Assembly: GCA_002506255.1 (NCBI GenBank)
Contig: DAXF01000086.1
Location: forward strand, 1-12,591
Direction: 5' to 3'
Length of the DNA stretch: 12,591 bases
Origin: Methanomassiliicoccaceae archaeon UBA367
GTDB taxonomy: Archaea > Thermoplasmatota > Thermoplasmata > Methanomassiliicoccales > Methanomethylophilaceae
Shown: piece after piece, positions 1 through 5,666 of the stretch
Layout of the letters: each line of letters starts with the position of its first letter
Numbering within the stretch: position 1 is the stretch's first letter
Program-made: the position numbers and the translations under genes
The notes under the pieces: model-generated
Databases searched by the model: none
Told to the model about the DNA's origin: nothing
Seen by the model: the letters and a program-made list of their open reading frames with translations, nothing else

Positions 1-363
1 AATCTCGGGATCTGGGTCTATGTAATGGATGCTATCGAGGACCTTGACGAGGACTTCTCCGAAGGTAACTACAATCCGTTCCTGGTTAGTGCCCAAGGAT
101 ATACGAGGTCCAAAACCTACGTGGAGAGCAACATCTACCTTTTCGGCGAGACGATGGGGAAATGCATAGGGGACATCCAAAGCGCTTATTCCAGGATACG
201 CCCCCGGGTAAGGATGAACAGGGATATCCTGGATAACATAATATACTCAGGCATACCGGCCTCCGCCCACAGGATACTCAGAGGGGACAGGAGCATGAGC
301 CCCAATGTCATGAACGCGATAAACGGAAGGCTGAACCGGGGCACCGAAAGATATTACATATGA
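1..363 (+). CDS. DUF5685-family protein, C-terminal fragment (5' end outside window)
   Basis: The reading frame is open from base 1 and enters the window already coding: residues NLGIWVYVMDAIEDLDEDF precede and include the first in-window ATG at 25, so that ATG is not the start. The pattern (G-x-W-x-Y-x-x-DAI-x-DL-x-x-D, then GNYNPF) is what I recall from the C-terminal half of DUF5685 proteins, a family of unknown function found in Firmicutes and some archaea. Later residues 72-88 (ILDNIIYSGIPASAHRI) also fit that family's end. It stops with TGA at 361-363, 28 bp before the nitroreductase on the same strand, so the two may be co-transcribed. No function can be assigned. The aspartate-rich segment resembles metal- or prenyl-binding helices, but that is only a visual analogy. 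Confidence 0.7.
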   Translation, partial: NLGIWVYVMDAIEDLDEDFSEGNYNPFLVSAQGYTRSKTYVESNIYLFGETMGKCIGDIQSAYSRIRPRVRMNRDILDNIIYSGIPASAHRILRGDRSMSPNVMNAINGRLNRGTERYYI

Positions 364-391
364 TTTTCATCAAGCACGTCCATAACGGGAC

Positions 392-958
392 ATGGAGACC
401 ATGGATGCCCTATACGGGAGAAGGTCGGTCAGGAAGTACCTGTCCGAACCTGTTCCTCCCGAGAAGATGAGAACGCTGATCGAGGCGGGTTGCCGCGCAG
501 CCTCCGCCCTTAACACCCAGGATGTGTCCTTCGCAGTCGTTACCGACAGGGACAAAGTATCAGAATACGGGGAAAGGGGCAAGAGAAGAACTTTGGAAGA
601 GAGAAGGGCCGCGGGAAAGATGAACCCCCACATAGAGCGCATACTCACAAGCGAAAGGTCCGTGATATTCCATCGTGCCCCTGCGCTAATATTCCTCTTC
701 ACTTCGCCGGAATGCTACTCCCCTGTGGAGGACGCGTCCCTTGTTGCTGGCAACATCATGACGGCCGCGGAGGACATGGGCCTGGGGACCTGCTGGATAG
801 GATTGGCCCAGGGCCTGAACGGCGACCCGGATTTCCGCAGGGAACTGAATATCCCGGAGGACAGGACCCTTAGAGCCACCATAACCGTGGGATATCCCGA
901 GATCCGCGAAACCGTGCCGAAGGAGAAGAAGCCACCGGTCATACACAGGTGGATCTGA
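392..958 (+). CDS. Nitroreductase family FMN-dependent oxidoreductase
   Basis: This 188-residue protein is a single nitroreductase domain, predicted cytosolic, using FMN and NAD(P)H to reduce nitro compounds, quinones or similar substrates. Visible family marks are RRSVRKY at residues 10-16 (FMN phosphate contacts), ASALNTQ at 37-43 (the family's SPxNxQP-like flavin loop), the helix from DASLVAGNIM through GLGTCWIG at about 114-137, and the terminal ATITVGYPE strand at about 162-170 followed by a basic tail. The length is normal for the family. There is no ferredoxin-type cysteine cluster, so it is not an iron-sulfur fusion. ATG codons at 392 and 401 are in frame; neither has a strong Shine-Dalgarno, and 401 gives the more usual MDALYGRRS start. 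It follows the DUF5685 gene by 28 bp and converges on the minus-strand gene ending 10 bp later. The substrate is unknown. Confidence 0.93.
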   Translation: METMDALYGRRSVRKYLSEPVPPEKMRTLIEAGCRAASALNTQDVSFAVVTDRDKVSEYGERGKRRTLEERRAAGKMNPHIERILTSERSVIFHRAPALIFLFTSPECYSPVEDASLVAGNIMTAAEDMGLGTCWIGLAQGLNGDPDFRRELNIPEDRTLRATITVGYPEIRETVPKEKKPPVIHRWI

Positions 959-968
959 TACGCCCGCA

Positions 969-1301
969 TCAATCGATGAACTCTATGGAGAGCGGCTCTC
1001 CTCTCCTCTTCGCCGACGCCGCTATCATGCCTGCCTCGGCCCAGGCAGCCGTAATGACGCCCGGGAGCATGAGGCAGTTGGCGCTCATATCCGAATCGAT
1101 GAAATCCCTGAATATCCGGCTCTTCTTCTTATCTGTAAGATCCTCGAGGGTCAGAAGACCCAGCCCCTCAACGAATCTTCTTGCCTTATCGCAGGTGCTG
1201 CTGTCCGCCATAACCATGTACCTCTCGTCTATTGTGCCGCTCACCCTGATCTCCGATACGTTCCCGCAGGGGAACATCCTGATTCTCACTTTGGTCGTCA
1301 T
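969..1301 (-). CDS. Small DUF6951-like protein
   Basis: This 110-residue protein lies inside a much longer open frame (to 2234) whose upstream part is only a shadow of the membrane gene. I place the start at the ATG at 1301 because the sequence becomes protein-like there (MTTKVRIRMFPCGNVSEIRV) and a GGGAGA Shine-Dalgarno-like site sits at 1311-1316, nine bases upstream. Features are a CG near residue 12, a second cysteine in the SSTC segment near 37, and a third in SANCLMLPGVITAAWAEAGM at about 73-92. That cysteine and aspartate spacing, ending in a CxxPxxxxxAxxxEAG pattern, recalls the DUF6951 family of small proteins from clostridia and methanogens. The conserved cysteines suggest metal or redox chemistry, but this is inference. 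It ends 10 bp from the convergent nitroreductase and lies 92 bp downstream of the membrane gene on the same strand. Confidence 0.72.
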   Translation of the reverse strand: MTTKVRIRMFPCGNVSEIRVSGTIDERYMVMADSSTCDKARRFVEGLGLLTLEDLTDKKKSRIFRDFIDSDMSANCLMLPGVITAAWAEAGMIAASAKRRGEPLSIEFID

Positions 1302-1393
1302 ACGATCCGATCTCCCGTGTGCTCCTTCAGAAAAGAGCCCCGGAGAAGCAAAAAGGTTTCCAGGATATCTCAGGAGAAATCCAAGAAAGCGGA

Positions 1394-2092
1394 TCAGGAT
1401 GGACCGGGCGCCGGTTCCCGCTTCGCGCCTGTATCGCTGCGGCCGATGGTCTCGTAGAATCCTGTCTTCTTGAGCTGCTCCGTGAATGCGCGGATTATGT
1501 GGCCTAAGGTCAGGGCCGCGAAAAGCGTTCCCTCCCGGACACCTACGAAGGTACCGAAATTCAACAGGGATATCACAGCTGCCGCGAGCACAAGAGTCAG
1601 ATCGACCATCACCTTCGTCCTGCCGAAATCGATCTTGGTACGGAAAGATATGAAGAGCACCAGGTACTCGGGAGGCATCATGGTCAGGTTCGAGGCTATC
1701 AGAAGGCTGACGCCGAGGCCCAATATCAGGCAGCTTACGATTATGGCTCCCCACTGATAGACGTATCCTGTGATCTGGAGATCGGAGAGCAGCAGCGAGA
1801 AGAGATCGCATAAGGCACTGAACACAGCGACGGTCACGATCTGCATCAGATAGATCGGGCGGTAGAGCCTCCTCATTATCAGCACTCCCGCAGATATCAG
1901 AATGACGGAGAACAGCAGATTGGCCGTCCCCAGGGAGAGCGGGGTGGCAAGGCTCAGAACGAAGGGTACCGAGGTTATGGGGGATGTCCCCAGGACCGCC
2001 TTGGACGAGACGACCACAGCGAAGGCCATTATGATCAAACCTGCAGCGGTGGTGATCAAACGCCTCAGCAGATATCCTCTCTCCTTTGACAT
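1394..2092 (-). CDS. DUF6198/YczE-like integral membrane protein
   Basis: This 232-residue protein is mostly membrane. Hydrophobic segments lie near residues 12-30, 54-73, 79-102, 112-132, 161-178 and 188-205, suggesting six helices. After the first helix comes KAVLGTSPITSVPFVLSL (31-48), closely matching the ADLGTSPxxSxPYVLSL signature of YczE/DUF6198 proteins. The PPEYLVLFISFRTKIDFGR stretch (140-158) and the REGTLFAALTLGHIIR stretch (about 186-201) also fit that family. Its role is not established; relatives are annotated as putative transporters or as next to regulators. The ATG at 2092 gives a normal basic N-terminus (MSKERGYLLRR). The base sequence upstream has only a weak AAGG. It is divergent from the 828-aa surface protein gene (199 bp between starts) and upstream of the small DUF6951-like gene. 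The C-terminal 25 residues are polar and unremarkable. Confidence 0.85.
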   Translation of the reverse strand: MSKERGYLLRRLITTAAGLIIMAFAVVVSSKAVLGTSPITSVPFVLSLATPLSLGTANLLFSVILISAGVLIMRRLYRPIYLMQIVTVAVFSALCDLFSLLLSDLQITGYVYQWGAIIVSCLILGLGVSLLIASNLTMMPPEYLVLFISFRTKIDFGRTKVMVDLTLVLAAAVISLLNFGTFVGVREGTLFAALTLGHIIRAFTEQLKKTGFYETIGRSDTGAKREPAPGPS

Positions 2093-2140
2093 GCGCCTTA
2101 GTTTGTCGCACTAGTATTTGCCGTTTCTGGTCCCTTGCCG

Positions 2141-2154
2141 CTTCGCATATACGA
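2141..2154 (-). promoter_or_regulatory. Possible TATA box for the DUF6198-like gene
   Basis: On the minus strand this reads TTCGTATATGCGAA, the only TATA-like core upstream of the membrane gene. A start site about 26 bases downstream would give a leader of roughly 28 bases. The arms TTCG/CGAA form a short inverted repeat around the core. It is weak evidence in an otherwise GC-balanced stretch. Confidence 0.3.
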
Positions 2155-2240
2155 AACTGTCGGGCTCTGGGCAAGTCGGCAGGACTGTTCATCTGCAATC
2201 TGTGTGATTCTTTCAGGTCTCTCCGGATCTTCATGGCATC

Positions 2241-2274
2241 TTATTTATTATTAACTAAATCATTATATATTAAA
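2241..2274 (+). promoter_or_regulatory. AT-rich archaeal promoter of the 828-aa surface protein
   Basis: The 50 bases before the start codon are almost pure A/T. TTATATAT at 2263-2270 is a good archaeal TATA box, but its centre is only about 25 bases from the ATG at 2292, which would make the transcript leaderless. A second candidate, TTATTTATTATTAA at 2241-2254, would give a leader of about 18 bases. The sequence directly before the ATG (AATATTTAATC) has no Shine-Dalgarno, which favours leaderless initiation. Confidence 0.6.
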
Positions 2275-2291
2275 AAAATTAATATTTAATC

Positions 2292-4778
2292 ATGTTTTTG
2301 AAAGGACGTAAATCTGGGTATACTAAATCACTGCTCGCCGGGCTGGCTGTCTCATTTCTGATACTGGTGGCTTCGGTCATAATCGCGGATGATTCGAACG
2401 CAGTTCAGACCGACCCTACAGACATAGAAGAAGGGGATTTTGCTTACACCATCAATTATTCAAATCACACGGCGACTGTCAGAGGCTTGAGCTCAGAAGG
2501 GATGGCAAAGAACTCTGTCACAATCCCTGCGAGTTTCACTTACAATTCTTTCACATACACTGTAACTTCAATTAACGCTGAAGCATTTCTCAATCAGACC
2601 GGACTAACATCCATAAAAATATCTGGAAACACATCTATAAATGCCAGAGCTTTCGCAGGTTGCTCCTCTTTAATCTCCATTCAATTGAAAGATACTACTT
2701 CGGTAGCATCAGATTCATTTGAAGGTTGTACAAGTCTCAGTTCAGTAGTATTCTTTGGCAATGTAGTAGATTATACTAGCATAATCAATAGTTTACCAAA
2801 TACAATTTCTTCTGTAGCGTTTCAAAGTACATCTCCTGTTGATCTCGAAAGCATTACGTCAGTAAATCACATTACAAAAATCGGAATTTTGGATTCATCA
2901 ACAAGCCACTTAATGGGTGATTTGATTTTCAAAAATACCAGTGGAGTGAATATAGAAAACGCAATTGACCTTAATGGAAAGGTATTCTCTATGAATACTC
3001 GAACTGAATGGATTCAAATTGCGACAATTTTACCTTCTGATTCGAATGTAAAATATGAAGTTAATAGGACTAACATGACTGCTAGCGTAATAGGACTTGA
3101 GTCAGCACATGTTACGGGGACCATTATTGATGAATATTACGTTAGTGAAGGCGCACTATTTGAAGTTACATCTATAAAAGAATTCAGAAACTACACATCC
3201 GTCGAATCGATTACAATACCTAATTCGGTCATGTCAATTAATGACTCTGCATTCTCAGGTTGCACCGGACTGACCTCGATAACACTTCCCAATCAACTGA
3301 CCACTATTAATCCGGGCACATTCCATGGCTGTACTGGTCTGAACAGCATCACAATACCGGATACTGTTACTTCAATAGGGGACGGCGCTTTCACCTCCTG
3401 CACAGGTCTGACCACCATCGACCTACCGGATGATCTGACCTTTATCGGTAACGGAGCATTCAACGGCTGCTCCTCACTGACTTCGATAACTTTGCCGGAC
3501 GAACTGATCACTATAGACGAATATTCTTTCTTTGACACCGGGCTCACGTCCGTAACGATTCCGAGAAATGTGACAACCTTCGGAACAGCCGCATTCTCCA
3601 ATTGTTCTTCACTTACTGATATTTTCGTTGATGATGCGAACACACATTTCAAAGATGTGGACGGGGTGGCGTACAGTGCTGACGGAACGACGCTGGTGCA
3701 GTACCCTTGCGGCAGGACCGGGTCCTTCATTGTTCCTGACGGTGTCACGGCAGTGGAGAGCAATGCGTTCAGCTGGTCCAATGTGAGCTCTGTAACAATA
3801 CCGGATAGCATTGCCCTTCTGGACAGTTACGCTTTCGCTTACTGTGATTCTCTGTCCTCCGTGATCATGCCTGACGATATCGACAGCATACACCTTACCG
3901 CATTCAGCAATGACGACCTTTCCTACTTGATGATAAAGGGCAATGCCTCTTCCAGCGTAACAGATTATTCGGATATTCTCTCCCTCTTCTCAACTGTTAC
4001 AACTGTGGTAGTGGACAGCCCGGCTGCAGTGGATCTTACGAAGATCAGTAATGTTGGAACAGTAACAAAATTCTTCCTGACCGAGAGGGCGACCGCTACT
4101 ACGGGCCTTACTCTGAAAGCGGGAGGCAACGAAATAACTGATCCTGCAGAGAGGGCTACAAAAAGCTACACAACAGCCGATGCAGGGAGGATCATATGGG
4201 ACGCCGTTGCAACGACGGTTATACCTAAGGCTGCGGTCGGGCTGGTCTATAACGGCTCCTTGCAGACAGGAGTTCCCTTCGGTACAGCCTATTCCATTAC
4301 CTCCGGGAACCAGGGTACTTACCCCGGAACATACACAGCCACGGCAGTACTGGCGGATGGGTTCTGGTCGGATGGTACCGATGACAATAAGACCATAACA
4401 TGGACGATGGCCAAGGCTACGCTGACTGCCGTATATACCGGAGAGACGATAGAATTCGGGACCTCTCCCGATCTGAACGTCACGGTCACAGGGTTCGTGG
4501 GAGGGGAGACTGAACTCACAGCTGATGGTTACACAGCACCCACGATCGGCAGTGCCGGCACGGCTGTCGGAACGTATACTCTTACGCCGTCAGGAGGGGC
4601 TGCGGACAATTATGATTTCACATATACCGCAGGGACTCTGACAATCGCCGAGGCAGAGGACCGGGATGACGGAGGTGGCGATCAGAACGAAGACAGGACC
4701 CTGCTGTATGCGGGCATAGGCGTGGCAGCAGTGGCGGTAATAGCCGCTTTGGGGCTTATGATCCTCAGGAGACCCTGA
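2292..4778 (+). CDS. BspA-like LRR surface protein with two tandem ectodomain units and MBG-type repeats
   Basis: This 828-residue protein is predicted to be exported and membrane-anchored, displayed outside the cell. Residues 1-37 are a signal sequence (basic n-region, hydrophobic 13-31). Then: N-cap 1 (about 49-95), short LRR_5 set (90-155), post-LRR module 1 (152-241), N-cap 2 (252-300), longer LRR_5 set (300-545) with one 34-residue insert at 444-477, post-LRR module 2 (546-637), two MBG-like beta domains (640-707 with LVYNG...WSDGTDDNKTITW, and 708-786 with YTGETIEFG...GTLTI), an acidic linker (787-803), a transmembrane helix (804-824) and a terminal RRP. LRR_5/BspA repeats usually mediate adhesion to host or microbial partners; that role here is inferred. 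Cap, repeats and module therefore occur twice. Base composition changes inside the second LRR set, near 3250: one 60-base line at 2881 is 33% GC, against 67% at 3661. A hairpin terminator follows the stop. Confidence 0.9.
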   Translation: MFLKGRKSGYTKSLLAGLAVSFLILVASVIIADDSNAVQTDPTDIEEGDFAYTINYSNHTATVRGLSSEGMAKNSVTIPASFTYNSFTYTVTSINAEAFLNQTGLTSIKISGNTSINARAFAGCSSLISIQLKDTTSVASDSFEGCTSLSSVVFFGNVVDYTSIINSLPNTISSVAFQSTSPVDLESITSVNHITKIGILDSSTSHLMGDLIFKNTSGVNIENAIDLNGKVFSMNTRTEWIQIATILPSDSNVKYEVNRTNMTASVIGLESAHVTGTIIDEYYVSEGALFEVTSIKEFRNYTSVESITIPNSVMSINDSAFSGCTGLTSITLPNQLTTINPGTFHGCTGLNSITIPDTVTSIGDGAFTSCTGLTTIDLPDDLTFIGNGAFNGCSSLTSITLPDELITIDEYSFFDTGLTSVTIPRNVTTFGTAAFSNCSSLTDIFVDDANTHFKDVDGVAYSADGTTLVQYPCGRTGSFIVPDGVTAVESNAFSWSNVSSVTIPDSIALLDSYAFAYCDSLSSVIMPDDIDSIHLTAFSNDDLSYLMIKGNASSSVTDYSDILSLFSTVTTVVVDSPAAVDLTKISNVGTVTKFFLTERATATTGLTLKAGGNEITDPAERATKSYTTADAGRIIWDAVATTVIPKAAVGLVYNGSLQTGVPFGTAYSITSGNQGTYPGTYTATAVLADGFWSDGTDDNKTITWTMAKATLTAVYTGETIEFGTSPDLNVTVTGFVGGETELTADGYTAPTIGSAGTAVGTYTLTPSGGAADNYDFTYTAGTLTIAEAEDRDDGGGDQNEDRTLLYAGIGVAAVAVIAALGLMILRRP

Positions 4779-4797
4779 GCCATTAAGCATAAAGCAA

Positions 4798-4830
4798 GGT
4801 CCCGGGCATCCCGGGACCACCCCTTCTTTT
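4798..4830. terminator. Bidirectional hairpin terminator between convergent genes
   Basis: GGTCCCGGG (4798-4806), a three-base loop and CCCGGGACC (4810-4818) form a perfect nine-pair stem. On the plus strand it is followed by CCTTCTTTT, serving the 828-aa surface protein gene that ends 19 bases before the hairpin. Read on the minus strand it is followed by TTGCTTTAT, so it can also end transcription of the GyrI-like gene, which converges from the right. Confidence 0.75.
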
Positions 4831-4870
4831 CCCACTACGCTTGATGATCGGAGAATAGATCTTGATTTTA

Positions 4871-5329
4871 TCACTTAAGCAGGAATTCTATCTTCGTAAG
4901 CAATTCGCTTTCTGATACCTCATTGGGGGAGTTGTAATAATATTCATAAACAACTCCTGTCGGCTCATAGCCTCTTTCACTGACGAACTTCGTTAACATC
5001 TCATAAACAGGACCCATCTCGCCATAGGGCCCTTTATGGAACCCTGTTGCTTTCTTGCCTGCAGGAATTGACCTTAATGCGATCTCATCTTTTCCTTCGA
5101 TCTTCCTGGCGATCGGGAAACCGATTTCAACGATGAGATTTTCCATGTCCATATTATAATAGGCTATGAATGCGGGACCTATCGGTCTTTCGCCCTTCTG
5201 AGCAACGTGGTTCGCAATCGAACCATAAACCCTTCCTACTACATCTGGCATATCGCGGATGGATGTGGTTGTTCTAACTGATAATACGGGTTGCTCCTCA
5301 GTTTCAACAATTTGTAACAAGTAGCTCAT
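4871..5329 (-). CDS. GyrI-like small-molecule-binding domain protein
   Basis: This 152-residue protein is a stand-alone GyrI-like (SHS2/SOUL-type effector-binding) domain, the fold used by the C-terminal ligand domains of AraC- and MerR-type regulators such as BmrR and by SbmC. Matching features are the opening strand with QPVLSVRTTTSIRDM (13-27), GPAFIAYYN (51-59), a central HKGPYGEMGPVYEML (98-112) corresponding to the family's YxGpYxxlxxaY element, and the closing VYEYYYNSPNE (127-137), which carries the acidic residue that usually contacts cationic ligands. No DNA-binding domain is attached, so it may bind a ligand or act with a partner; the ligand is unknown. The start at 5329 is fixed by a GGAGGT Shine-Dalgarno at 5334-5339, four bases before the ATG. 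It sits downstream of the 1139-aa surface gene on the same strand but is separated from it by a terminator, so it likely has its own promoter. Confidence 0.88.
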   Translation of the reverse strand: MSYLLQIVETEEQPVLSVRTTTSIRDMPDVVGRVYGSIANHVAQKGERPIGPAFIAYYNMDMENLIVEIGFPIARKIEGKDEIALRSIPAGKKATGFHKGPYGEMGPVYEMLTKFVSERGYEPTGVVYEYYYNSPNEVSESELLTKIEFLLK

Positions 5330-5333
5330 ATGA

Positions 5334-5414
5334 ACCTCCGATCGGTATTTCCTGAGCTTTCATAGTTTTTGAATTCTAATTAACTCTTCCGAATCAGAAA
5401 ACATCCGAACAGAA
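5334..5414 (-). promoter_or_regulatory. Promoter and Shine-Dalgarno of the GyrI-like gene
   Basis: GGAGGT at 5334-5339 is the strongest ribosome-binding site in the window. Upstream, TTAATTAGAA (about 5374-5383, minus strand) is a plausible TATA box that would give a leader near 22 bases. Just beyond it, plus-strand TCCGAATCAGAA (5388-5399) and TCCGAACAGAA (5404-5414) form a direct repeat with a 16-base period, where an activator or recruiting factor could bind. Confidence 0.45.
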
Positions 5415-5418
5415 TGTT

Positions 5419-5547
5419 TGAACGGTTCATGACGTCGGAATTCCGCAAAGGAGATGTGAGTCCGATTTAAGGAAAACAATCGGTTTCGGCGGACGTCCGG
5501 CTGATATTTTATCTTAAATATCAAATTCTGGTTATTATCCGATAATA
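5419..5547. promoter_or_regulatory. Cluster of five short palindromes in the gap upstream of the GyrI-like gene
   Basis: This stretch holds no gene but five inverted repeats: TGAACgGTTCA (5419-5429), CGGAATTCCG (5436-5445), CGGACGTCCG (5490-5499), GATATTT with a six-base spacer and AAATATC (5503-5522), and TATTATCcGATAATA (5533-5547). They share no obvious common consensus, so they may be binding sites for different regulators or parts of a structured transcript. The remainder of the 337-bp gap (5330-5666) holds the gene's promoter and the terminator of the upstream gene. Confidence 0.4.
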
Positions 5548-5596
5548 CTCAATGCTCCCGCCCCTGTCCGCAATTCAAAAAGAAGACTGCATTTTC

Positions 5597-5640
5597 ACAA
5601 AAAGTAAGATGTTTCACCCTGCCGCGCGAACGCGGCAGGG
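5597..5640 (-). terminator. Hairpin and T-tract terminator of the 1139-aa surface protein gene
   Basis: A perfect ten-pair stem (CCCTGCCGCG at 5617-5626 with CGCGGCAGGG at 5631-5640) closes a four-base loop that reads TTCG on the minus strand. It begins 26 bases after the stop codon and is followed on the minus strand by CTTACTTTTTGTG, a T-rich tract of the kind at which archaeal polymerase terminates. Confidence 0.8.
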
Positions 5641-5666
5641 ATCTCTCCGGATAGTCCTGTCGTCTC

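Noticed and set aside
1302..2234. Long minus-strand frame upstream of the small DUF6951-like protein
   Set aside because: It is out of frame with the six-helix membrane protein on the same strand and reads as arginine/proline-rich shadow sequence; only the part from 1301 down is protein-like.
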